Shown here: positions 17,211 to 25,208 of the stretch, piece after piece
How the letters are laid out: each line of letters opens with the position of its first letter
How positions within the stretch are numbered: the stretch's first letter is position 1
The notes under the pieces: model-generated
Told to the model about the DNA's origin: nothing
The model's database searches: none
What the model saw: the letters and a program-made list of their open reading frames with translations, nothing else
Translations under genes and position numbers: made by a program
DNA from: an uncultured Clostridia bacterium
GTDB taxonomy: Bacteria > Bacillota > Clostridia > TANB77 > CAG-465
NCBI GenBank assembly: GCA_934132895.1
Contig: CAKPAG010000006.1
Coordinates: forward strand, 26,522-90,521
Length of the DNA: 64,000 bases
Reading direction: 5' to 3'

Positions 17211-19646
17211 TTATTTTATTTTTTCTATTGTAATTTTTCCATCTTTTAAAGAAATTTGAACATTATCTTTTTCTTTTATTTTTTTATCTAAAATGGCCTC
17301 TGCAAATTTATCTTCAATATTGCTTTGAATAGCACGTCTTAAAGGTCTTGCTCCATAAGTTTCATCATATCCTACTTTAGCTATATATTTTATAACGTCG
17401 TCAGATATTGTAATCTTCATATTTTTCTTTTCAACACGTTTTTTAAACTTATCAAGCATAAGTGAAGTTATCTTTTCTATAGATCCAGTATCTAACTTTT
17501 TAAATACTATTATCTCATCTAATCTATTTAAAAATTCAGGTCTAAACATTTTCTTAAGTTCAGACATAACTTCCTCTTTTGTCTTTTCATAATCTTCTTC
17601 TGCCTTTTGTTTGTTTACAAAACCTAATTGTTTTCTTTCTACAATGTTTCTTGCTCCTGTGTTAGAAGTCATAATTATAACTGTATTTTTAAAGCTTACT
17701 ACTCTACCATTTGAATCAGTAAGTCTACCATCTTCTAGTATTTGTAACAACATGTTAAATACATCGGGATGTGCTTTTTCTATTTCATCAAATAGTATTA
17801 TGCTATATGGTTTACGTCTTACTTGTTCTGTAAGTTGACCACCATCATCATAACCTACATATCCAGGTGGTGAACCAATAAGTTTTGATACACTATGAGG
17901 TTCCATATACTCAGACATATCCAATCTTATCATTGCATTTTCATCACCAAATAAATTTTCTGCTAAGGCTTTTGTAAGTTCTGTTTTACCTACACCCGTT
18001 GGACCAAGTAACATAAATGAACCTATTGGTCTTTTCTCATCTTGAAGTCCCACTCTTGCTCTTTTTATAGCACGAGCTAAAGCTTCAACAGCTTCATCTT
18101 GACCAATAACTCTTTTCTTTAAAGTTTCATCTAGTTTTCTTAGCTTTTCACTTTCAGTTTCTGTAAGTTTTGAAACAGGTATTTTTGTCCAGTTTGAAAC
18201 GACATCGCAAATATCTTCTTTAGAAATAGAAGCTTCTTTTTTCTTTTCTTTTTTCTCCCACTCAGATTTTTTATTTGCAATTTCTTCTTTTAATTTCTTT
18301 TCTTCATCTCTTACTTTCGCAGCTTTTTCAAAGTCTTGAGAAATTATAGCTTCTTCCTTTTCTTTTGAAAGAATATCTTTCTTTTTCTCAAGTTCTTTTA
18401 TTCCTTTTGGCATAGTTACAGTTTTTAGTTTTACCTTAGAACAAGCTTCATCAATTAAATCGATTGCTTTATCTGGTAAATATCTATCGTTTATATATCT
18501 TATAGACATAGCAACTGCTTCTTTAATAGCTTCATCAGTTATTTTTACCTTATGATGAGCCTCATATTTATCTTTTAAACCTTTTAATATCTTTACAGTA
18601 TCTTCTGCATTTGGTTCATCAATTAATACACTTTGAAATCTTCTTTCTAGTGCACTATCTTTTTCTATATTTTTTCTATATTCATTTAAAGTAGTTGCAC
18701 CTATTATTTGTACTTCTCCCCTTGATAAAAGAGGTTTTAAAATGTTTGCTGCATCCATTGCACCTTCTGCAGCTCCTGCACCAATTATAGTGTGCATTTC
18801 ATCTATAAACAGAATTACATTTCCGCATTTTTTTATTTCTTGAAGTGATTTTTTAAGTCTTTCTTCAAAATCACCTCTATATTTTGCTCCGGCTACCATA
18901 GATGACATATCAAGTGAAACCACTCTTTTTGACTTTAATATTTCAGGTACTTTTCCATCTACAATCATTTGGGCTAGACCTTCGACTACTGCAGTTTTCC
19001 CTACACCTGGTTCACCTATTAATACTGGATTATTCTTTGTTCTTCTGCTTAGTATTTCTATAATTCTTTGTATTTCACTACTTCTGCCAATAACAGGATC
19101 AACTTTTCCTTCACTTGCTAAAGCTGTTAAATCTTTTCCATATTGATTAAGTGTAGGGGTATTATTTGCTCCCATATTTTTTTCATTTGATTCATCATTA
19201 TATAACGAAAATGGTGAATCTTCACTTAAAAGTTTTAAGATTTCGGCAAATATTCTTTGTGGATCAATATTTGCATCAATTAAAATTCTTACTGCCACAC
19301 TATCTATCTCTCTCATAAGTGATAGTAATATGTGTTCAGTTCCTACGTAGTTTTGCCCCATTCTTTTAGACTCTCTGCTACTATTTTCTATTATTCTTTT
19401 AGCTCTTGGAGTAAGTTCAGGTTCACTATCTAGTGTATTCATAATTCCATCTATTTTTAGTATTTCACCTTCAACATACTCTTTAGTTAAGCCTTGGCTT
19501 GTAAGTATTTTACAAGCTAACCCTTCCCCTTCGGCAACTAAGCCATAGAGAATATGCTCTGTTCCTATAAAAGAATAATTATTTTCTATTGCAAATTCTC
19601 TTGCAATTTCTAATACTCTACTTGCTCTTCCTGTAAATTCATACAT
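17211..19646 (-). CDS. clpC: ClpC AAA+ unfoldase
   Basis: ClpC unfolds proteins for the ClpP protease in stress response and protein quality control. The 811-residue protein has two N-terminal Clp repeats (residues ~1-145), Walker A GEPGVGKT in the first AAA domain, a central UVR segment (about 418-450, DFEKAAKVRDEEKK), a second Walker A GPTGVGKT and a C-terminal D2-small domain. The order ctsR-mcsA-mcsB-clpC with short gaps is the canonical class III heat-shock operon. The McsB stop and ClpC start are one base apart. Transcription is expected to be repressed by CtsR and relieved by heat. Confidence 0.97.
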   Translation of the reverse strand: MYEFTGRASRVLEIAREFAIENNYSFIGTEHILYGLVAEGEGLACKILTSQGLTKEYVEGEILKIDGIMNTLDSEPELTPRAKRIIENSSRESKRMGQNYVGTEHILLSLMREIDSVAVRILIDANIDPQRIFAEILKLLSEDSPFSLYNDESNEKNMGANNTPTLNQYGKDLTALASEGKVDPVIGRSSEIQRIIEILSRRTKNNPVLIGEPGVGKTAVVEGLAQMIVDGKVPEILKSKRVVSLDMSSMVAGAKYRGDFEERLKKSLQEIKKCGNVILFIDEMHTIIGAGAAEGAMDAANILKPLLSRGEVQIIGATTLNEYRKNIEKDSALERRFQSVLIDEPNAEDTVKILKGLKDKYEAHHKVKITDEAIKEAVAMSIRYINDRYLPDKAIDLIDEACSKVKLKTVTMPKGIKELEKKKDILSKEKEEAIISQDFEKAAKVRDEEKKLKEEIANKKSEWEKKEKKKEASISKEDICDVVSNWTKIPVSKLTETESEKLRKLDETLKKRVIGQDEAVEALARAIKRARVGLQDEKRPIGSFMLLGPTGVGKTELTKALAENLFGDENAMIRLDMSEYMEPHSVSKLIGSPPGYVGYDDGGQLTEQVRRKPYSIILFDEIEKAHPDVFNMLLQILEDGRLTDSNGRVVSFKNTVIIMTSNTGARNIVERKQLGFVNKQKAEEDYEKTKEEVMSELKKMFRPEFLNRLDEIIVFKKLDTGSIEKITSLMLDKFKKRVEKKNMKITISDDVIKYIAKVGYDETYGARPLRRAIQSNIEDKFAEAILDKKIKEKDNVQISLKDGKITIEKIK

Positions 19647-19647
19647 A

Positions 19648-20643
19648 TTAATTCAACTCCTCTCTTATATATTTAGCTCTTTTTACTAATTCTTCTTGTC
19701 TTGACAAGTCTTGTTTTTCATTTAATTTTAGTGTATTTGATAATATATTTATCATTATTTCTTGGATTTTTTGGAGTGAAACATCTTTAATCATATCTAT
19801 ACTCACTCCAAGCCTTACTTTTGATAAAAGCTTTACAGCTTCATCTTGTGATATTACTCTTGAATTTTTAAGTATTCCATACGCTCTAAATATCTCATCT
19901 TCAAATTGAATATTCCCATTTTTTAATACTTCTCTTGCTTTTCTTTCTTGTTCAACAATTGATGTAATTATAGCTTTAATTCCAGATATGATATTTTCAT
20001 CACTCATTCCAAGTGTTTTTTGGTTTGATATCTGATACATATATCCATCACCACTTGTATTTTCTCCATATAGCCCTCTAACTGATACACCTATACTTGC
20101 AGCTTGATCTAGTAACTTATTTAAAAGACCTACCCTTGCTAATGCTGGAAGATGTAAAAGAACTGACACTCTCATACCACTTCCAACGTTTGTTGGACAA
20201 GATGTTATATATCCATATTTTTCATTTTTAATATATTCTACTTTTTCTCCTAAACTATCTGTAAAACAAGTTAAATCTTCATAACACTTATCTATATTAA
20301 AACCGGCAGAAAACGCTTGTATCCTTAAATGATCCTCTTCATTTACCATAGCAACTACTGAACTATCTTCATTTGTGATAATAGCTCCTAGTTCATCTCC
20401 TACAAATTCTTTAGATATTATATGTTTTTCCATAAGACTTAATTTTGTTACATCATCAATATCCTGCATTTTAAGTAACTTGTACTTTTTCTTATCTATA
20501 CTTTTTTCAAGAATATCTATAATTTCTTTTCTTTCTTTATCACTCATTATAACAGGAAATCTATAACCTTTTATATTTCTTGCAAATCTTATTCTTGAAG
20601 AAATAACAACATCTGAATCTTTTGATACTTCATTATACCACAT
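19648..20643 (-). CDS. mcsB: Protein arginine kinase McsB
   Basis: McsB phosphorylates arginine residues to mark proteins for ClpCP and also inactivates CtsR. The 331-residue sequence belongs to the guanido-kinase superfamily. It shows SSRIRFARNIKGYRFP near residue 16, the catalytic-cysteine segment SCPTNVGSGMRVSVLLHLPA near 165 and the RGLYGENTSGDG loop. Its length is close to the usual ~350. It lies between mcsA (23 bases) and clpC (1 base), so translation is probably coupled. The McsA activator encoded upstream is needed for activity in known systems. Confidence 0.95.
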   Translation of the reverse strand: MWYNEVSKDSDVVISSRIRFARNIKGYRFPVIMSDKERKEIIDILEKSIDKKKYKLLKMQDIDDVTKLSLMEKHIISKEFVGDELGAIITNEDSSVVAMVNEEDHLRIQAFSAGFNIDKCYEDLTCFTDSLGEKVEYIKNEKYGYITSCPTNVGSGMRVSVLLHLPALARVGLLNKLLDQAASIGVSVRGLYGENTSGDGYMYQISNQKTLGMSDENIISGIKAIITSIVEQERKAREVLKNGNIQFEDEIFRAYGILKNSRVISQDEAVKLLSKVRLGVSIDMIKDVSLQKIQEIMINILSNTLKLNEKQDLSRQEELVKRAKYIREELN

Positions 20644-20666
20644 TTAAATTCCCCCTCTTTTTATCT

Positions 20667-21182
20667 TTAATCTTTATTTTGATTTTTTTCTAATTCTTTT
20701 ATTTTATCTCTAATTATAGCTGCTTCTTCGTATTTTTCATCTTTCACTAGTTCCTTTATTTTTTCTTTCAAGTCATCAATATTTTCTTCTTTTGATTCTT
20801 TGATATAACTTTTTTTGCTATCAACATTTACTTTATTCTTTTTATTTAACTTAATATGTCTATTCTTTCCGTGAAATTTTAAAAACAATTCATCTAAAGT
20901 ATCTTCAAATGTGTTATAGCATTCTTCACATCCAAACATACCAGTTTTAGAATAATCATCTAAAGTATATCCACACTTTGGACATACTAAAGTTTCAGGT
21001 AATTTTGTATCTTTAAAAAATTCAGGAATTGAAACAAACATAGGAGAAAATATACTTGAAAAATCTCCTACACCCATTTTATTTGCACAATTCTCACAAA
21101 GATAATACTCGTGTTTTTTTCCATTTATACTCTCTGAATATCTTACTGTAGCTTCTCTTTTTCCACAACTTTGACATTTCAT
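20667..21182 (-). CDS. mcsA: McsA, zinc-finger activator of the McsB kinase
   Basis: McsA activates McsB and helps modulate CtsR. Four CxxC motifs are visible (CQSCGKR, CENCANK, CPKCGYTL, CEECYNTF), followed by a UVR domain near the C-terminus (DLKEKIKELVKDEKYEEAAI). I choose the ATG at 21182 (MKCQSCGKRE, 171 residues), because AAGGAG lies eight bases upstream. The GTG three codons earlier would overlap that site. It follows ctsR by about 20 bases in the stress operon. Confidence 0.95.
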   Translation of the reverse strand: MKCQSCGKREATVRYSESINGKKHEYYLCENCANKMGVGDFSSIFSPMFVSIPEFFKDTKLPETLVCPKCGYTLDDYSKTGMFGCEECYNTFEDTLDELFLKFHGKNRHIKLNKKNKVNVDSKKSYIKESKEENIDDLKEKIKELVKDEKYEEAAIIRDKIKELEKNQNKD

Positions 21183-21201
21183 AATAATCACTCCTTTTTA
21201 C

Positions 21202-21651
21202 TTAATTTAATATATTTATAATGAGATTTTTAAAAATATCAGCTCTTACGTCATTACGTATTAATTTATCAACTTTTTCCAAACTCTTATCTGACACTGC
21301 CACTTTTATCATTTTAGCTTTGTCTTCATCTAATATATTATAACTTACAAAATCTTTAAGGTAAACATCTACGACACTTTGTGACAATTTGTTACCAATC
21401 TTGTCAATTAAAGTTGCAAGTTCACTTTCGTCAGACATATCTTTTTTTATTATTTTAATATATCCTCCGCCCCCTCTTCTACTTTCAACATAAAAGCCCA
21501 TTTCTGGAACAAATCTTGTGGATATAACATAATTGATTTGAGATGGTACACAATTAAACATACGACTTAAATCACTTCTTCTTAACTCTAATTCATTTGT
21601 GTCTTTTATACAATCTCTAATATATTCTTCTATTAAATCTGATAATTTCAT
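21202..21651 (-). CDS. ctsR: CtsR, repressor of class III heat-shock genes
   Basis: CtsR represses clpC, clpP and related genes and is released by heat and by McsB. The 149-residue protein has the winged helix-turn-helix around residues 20-50 (LRRSDLSRMFNCVPSQINYV) and the glycine-rich thermosensing wing SRRGGGGYIKI near 58-68. It is first in the operon and carries a CtsR operator immediately after its promoter -10 box, so it should repress itself. Confidence 0.97.
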   Translation of the reverse strand: MKLSDLIEEYIRDCIKDTNELELRRSDLSRMFNCVPSQINYVISTRFVPEMGFYVESRRGGGGYIKIIKKDMSDESELATLIDKIGNKLSQSVVDVYLKDFVSYNILDEDKAKMIKVAVSDKSLEKVDKLIRNDVRADIFKNLIINILN

Positions 21652-21672
21652 CTTAATCGCCTCTTTTTTAAC

Positions 21673-21718
21673 TTTGACTTTCTTTGACTATTATACAACT
21701 TTTTTTATCCTTTGTCAA
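21673..21718 (-). promoter_or_regulatory. ctsR promoter with a CtsR heptad operator
   Basis: The minus strand has TTGACA (21713-21718), 17 bases and TATAAT (21690-21695), then directly AGTCAAA-GAA-AGTCAAA (21673-21689). This matches the known CtsR box of two (A/G)GTCAAA heptads separated by three bases. The operator covers the predicted transcription start, a position suited to repression. Confidence 0.93.
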
Positions 21719-21763
21719 TAGCTCTAAAAAAAATATATATATTTGAATAACAAAAGTATAATA

Positions 21764-21812
21764 AAATGAACTCTATTATTATGCCAAACGGTTTAATAAT
21801 TTGAGTTCATTT
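21764..21812 (-). terminator. Terminator of the first pilin-like gene
   Basis: AAATGAACTC (21764-21773) pairs with GAGTTCATTT (21803-21812) around a long loop that holds further pairing. It lies just past the stop of the gene ending at 21825. Confidence 0.55.
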
Positions 21813-21824
21813 CATATTTTTAAA

Positions 21825-23354
21825 TTATTTTTCTTTACTATATATAGCCTCTATCTTACTTGGATTTATACTAGTACCAATTGATATATTATTAATTCCA
21901 TTTATAGTTGATATTTCTGGTAGATTTAGTATTTTTTCTTCAGTCTTAGATTCTAATGTAGTACAAACTTTTACAGGTTTATTTTCATTTTTTAAATCAG
22001 ATAAATATTTTTTGAATCCAGATACACTTACATCATAATTTAAATTTGTTAAATAAGTTTTGTTAATCTTTAATTGATAAAATTTAGTATTTGAAATATT
22101 ACAACCTTCAACATCTTGTGTAAATATTGAAGCCCTACCAGGATATTTTTCTACTAATATATTAGATAATAATCTACCATTTGAAAGTAGGTCACTATCT
22201 GATAAAAAGAATCTTTGATTAACTACATTAGTTCCACTTCCACCTAATTCCCATCTTTCTGTGCCATCAAATACTCTTCCTTTTATATTTCTTACAATTT
22301 TTTTATTCTTAAAGTCTATATAATCTACTGCATCTCCAACTTTTCTTAAAGGTTCATTTAAAAATATGTTTGTTGTAGTGCCTTCTACGTATGGCTCATA
22401 ATCTGTAGCAGCAGTTCCCAATTCTATTTGAATATTTTTTATTATTGAATCTGCTCCACCTTGTGCAGAAGTTTGCTTATACAAATAGACACCACTATCT
22501 AACATCTCCTGTGTAGCTATATACTTTGTTTTATTGGTAATATAAGTATTGTAACTCGAACTTGTATTATTTAAATAAATCTGACTATAACCATTTGTTT
22601 CCATAGAAAATACAAATTCATCTCCTACTTTTAAATTTGGAGCCAACTGCGATAACTTTTTACCTGTAAATGATGGATAACTTTTTACTGTTATGCTTCC
22701 GTCTCCATTATCTAAAATACGAGTTCCGGTTATGCACTCTTTTATATCAAATAAATTTTTTCCAGTCACTGTTACAGGTATTTTATATTTTCCATAATTA
22801 GAGTCATTTGTGTCTGTTACTAATTCTCCTACACTTTGTATTTCTACTGGATTATCTGGTGTAGGTGTACCATTTTGTATACTATTACCATATATCCTTA
22901 AGTTTTCTAATTTTCCAACAGTAGCATTATCTATCTGAATATTTTTACTATCACTTGATACGGCTTTATCATAGTTTGTATTTTCTCCTGTTAATGTCTC
23001 ATTAGCCCAATTATACTCTTGCATATTTGATTCATCTGTATATTCTAAACTTCCACCATTTATAGCTATTTTTTCTATATATTTATCTTTTATACCTGGT
23101 AAAATATTTTTTATATCTTCACCTGACTTATTCAAATCACTTACATTATATGTTCCTTGACTATCTGCATATTGTTTTTGAATGTATAAATCTAATTCTT
23201 CCTTTAGCGTTATTATATCATTTTGAAATGTTGCTTTTTTAGCATTTTCAATTGGATTGTTATTTGCAATAGAAAGTATTACTGCTACTGCCAATATTAT
23301 AATTACTATTATTGTTATTACTAGTACTATAAGTGATATACCTCTTTTTTTCAT
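21825..23354 (-). CDS. Pilin-like protein with phage-tail-like modules, copy 1
   Basis: The 509-residue product starts MKKRG-ISLIVLVITIIVII, a type IV prepilin-like leader and membrane helix, but the usual Glu at mature position 5 is Val. A short helical stem (about 35-65) leads to LRIYGNSIQNGTPTPDNPVE, KYKIPVTVTGKNLF, TNIFLNEPLRKVGDAVDYID and a terminal LPEISTINGINNISIGTS-INPSK motif. By memory these resemble modules in Firmicute phage tail or tip proteins. It is one of three tandem paralogues, each with its own promoter and terminator. The first ~200 residues nearly match copy 2, while the middle differs. It is likely a surface-displayed adhesin or minor pilin; that role is inferred. Confidence 0.75.
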   Translation of the reverse strand: MKKRGISLIVLVITIIVIIILAVAVILSIANNNPIENAKKATFQNDIITLKEELDLYIQKQYADSQGTYNVSDLNKSGEDIKNILPGIKDKYIEKIAINGGSLEYTDESNMQEYNWANETLTGENTNYDKAVSSDSKNIQIDNATVGKLENLRIYGNSIQNGTPTPDNPVEIQSVGELVTDTNDSNYGKYKIPVTVTGKNLFDIKECITGTRILDNGDGSITVKSYPSFTGKKLSQLAPNLKVGDEFVFSMETNGYSQIYLNNTSSSYNTYITNKTKYIATQEMLDSGVYLYKQTSAQGGADSIIKNIQIELGTAATDYEPYVEGTTTNIFLNEPLRKVGDAVDYIDFKNKKIVRNIKGRVFDGTERWELGGSGTNVVNQRFFLSDSDLLSNGRLLSNILVEKYPGRASIFTQDVEGCNISNTKFYQLKINKTYLTNLNYDVSVSGFKKYLSDLKNENKPVKVCTTLESKTEEKILNLPEISTINGINNISIGTSINPSKIEAIYSKEK

Positions 23355-23397
23355 AAATCATTCTCCTCTTTTTATTATTTGCTTTTTAGCAATAATT

Positions 23398-23426
23398 ATT
23401 ATACAATAAAATTCAACATCTTGCAA
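23398..23426 (-). promoter_or_regulatory. Promoter of pilin-like copy 1
   Basis: The minus strand has TTGCAA (23421-23426), 17 bases and TATAAT (23398-23403). The 144-base intergenic segment that contains it is almost identical to the one before copy 2. Confidence 0.65.
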
Positions 23427-23461
23427 TAAGTTTACAATAAATTTACCATAATTTTTAATAC

Positions 23462-23485
23462 AAAAAGATGGCTATATTAGCCATC
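23462..23485 (-). terminator. Terminator of pilin-like copy 2
   Basis: GATGGCTA (23467-23474) pairs with TAGCCATC (23478-23485) around a three-base loop, then five U on the minus strand. An almost identical hairpin follows copy 3. Confidence 0.85.
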
Positions 23486-23498
23486 TCTCCTATTAATT

Positions 23499-25064
23499 TT
23501 ATTTTCCATATACAACTTCCATTTTGCTTGGATTTACACTAGTCCCTATTGATATATTATTGGTTCCATTTATAATTGATATTTCTGGTATTTCTATTGT
23601 TTCTTCAGTTGGTGTATTTAGTACATAAAATAATTTTGGATTATTGTTTAAAAGCCATCCTCTAAATGCTACTTTATCGGCTGCAGCAACGATTTCGCTA
23701 TTAATTCCAATGAATATTCTTTGCAGTTCTGGTTTTAAAGTAATATGATTACTACCACTAAGATGATTAGTATTCATTTCAAAATGAGTACAAATTAAAT
23801 CTGAATTATTTGTTTTTGAGTAAGTAAAATTATAATATATTGAATATCCATTAACTGACAACATTGAAGCATACTCATGAAAACTATTTCTTATATCAGA
23901 TAAGTTTTCAACCCCTACATTTCTTACTACTTTTTTATTTTTAAAATCTATATAATCTACTGCATCCCCAACTTTTCTTAAAGGCTCATTGAAATAAATA
24001 TTGGTTGTTTGCCCTTTATATGGTTCGTAATCTGTTTCTTTGTTTCCTTCTTCAATTTGAAATGTATTAATATCTATATAATTTTTAAAGCAATAATTAT
24101 GGCTTATTGTTCCTATTTCTTTTATAGTTTTATTAGCTTTAGATGTATATGATATATGTTTCCATTCAGTTTCATAATTTGGATTTGAAACTACAATATC
24201 GTCTCTAGAACTGTCAGTATACCAAATATAAAGTAAACCTGATGTTTTATTCGGAGCTGAAGATGAGTTCATTGTCTGTTTATAATCAAAAGAAAAAGTA
24301 TATTGGGTATTTTCCTTAAAATAAATATCTGAATATTTCATCTCAAAGTTATCAATAAAAGAGATACAATCTCTATCATCCAACTTTATTTCAGTATATC
24401 CAGAATCATTTGCAGTTCCAGCTGATTTCTTTAGTCCGCTATATACTTGTTTGGCTGTTCCAATATTTTTGCCAGTTACTGTTACAGGTATTTTATATTT
24501 TCCATAATTAGAGTCATTTGCGTCTGTTACTAATTCTCCTACACTTTGTATTTCTACTGGATTATCTGGCGTAGGTGTACCATTTTGTATACTATTTCCA
24601 TATATTTTTAAATTTCCCAGTTTCCCAGCAGTAGCATTATTTATCTGCATATTTTTACTATCACTTGATACGGCTTTATCATAGTTTGATTTTTCTCCTG
24701 TTAATGTCTCACTAGCCCAATTATACTCTTGCATATTTGATTCATCTGTATATTCTAAACTTCCACCATTTATAGCTATTTTTCCTATATATTTATCTTT
24801 TATATCTGGTAAAATATCTTTTATATCTTCACCTAACTTATTCAAATCACTTGCTTTATATGTTCCCTGACTATCTACATATTGTTTTTGAATGTATAAA
24901 TCTAATTCTTCCTTTAGCGTTGCTATATCATTTTGAAAAGCCGCCTTTTTAGCATTTTCTATTGGATTATTATTTGCAATAGATAGTATTACTGCTACTG
25001 CCAATATTATAATTACTATTATTGTTATTACTAGTACTATAAGTGATATACCTCTTTTTTTCAT
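23499..25064 (-). CDS. Pilin-like protein with phage-tail-like modules, copy 2
   Basis: A 521-residue paralogue with the same pilin-like N-terminus (MKKRGISLIVLVITIIVIII) and stem as copy 1. Its middle is different: KNIGTAKQVYSGLKKSAG, then a beta-rich carbohydrate-binding-like domain (FKENTQYTFSFDYKQTM, WKHISYTSKANKTIKEIGTI, IDINTFQIEEGNKETDYEPY). This domain is clearly related to copy 3 and absent from copy 1. The tail again has NEPLRKVGDAVDYIDFKNKK and EIPEISIINGTNNISIGTS. So copy 2 is a mosaic: head like copy 1, middle like copy 3. It has its own promoter and terminator. Surface display is inferred from the N-terminal helix. Confidence 0.75.
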   Translation of the reverse strand: MKKRGISLIVLVITIIVIIILAVAVILSIANNNPIENAKKAAFQNDIATLKEELDLYIQKQYVDSQGTYKASDLNKLGEDIKDILPDIKDKYIGKIAINGGSLEYTDESNMQEYNWASETLTGEKSNYDKAVSSDSKNMQINNATAGKLGNLKIYGNSIQNGTPTPDNPVEIQSVGELVTDANDSNYGKYKIPVTVTGKNIGTAKQVYSGLKKSAGTANDSGYTEIKLDDRDCISFIDNFEMKYSDIYFKENTQYTFSFDYKQTMNSSSAPNKTSGLLYIWYTDSSRDDIVVSNPNYETEWKHISYTSKANKTIKEIGTISHNYCFKNYIDINTFQIEEGNKETDYEPYKGQTTNIYFNEPLRKVGDAVDYIDFKNKKVVRNVGVENLSDIRNSFHEYASMLSVNGYSIYYNFTYSKTNNSDLICTHFEMNTNHLSGSNHITLKPELQRIFIGINSEIVAAADKVAFRGWLLNNNPKLFYVLNTPTEETIEIPEISIINGTNNISIGTSVNPSKMEVVYGK

Positions 25065-25107
25065 AAATCATTCTCCTCTTTTTATTATTTGCTTTTTAGC
25101 AATAATT

Positions 25108-25136
25108 ATTATACAATAAATTTCGACACGTTGCAA
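25108..25136 (-). promoter_or_regulatory. Promoter of pilin-like copy 2
   Basis: TTGCAA (25131-25136), 17 bases and TATAAT (25108-25113) on the minus strand, the same boxes and spacing as before copy 1. Confidence 0.65.
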
Positions 25137-25171
25137 TAAGTTTACAATAAATTTACCATAATTTTTAATAC

Positions 25172-25195
25172 AAAAAGATGGCTAAATTAGCCATC
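25172..25195 (-). terminator. Terminator of pilin-like copy 3
   Basis: GATGGCTA (25177-25184) pairs with TAGCCATC (25188-25195) and is followed by five U on the minus strand, just past the copy 3 stop. Confidence 0.85.
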
Positions 25196-25208
25196 TCTTC
25201 CATTACTT

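Noticed and set aside
23355..25208. The repeated intergenic segments as a CRISPR array
   Set aside because: Only two copies exist, 1.7 kb apart with genes between, and they hold promoter and terminator signals.
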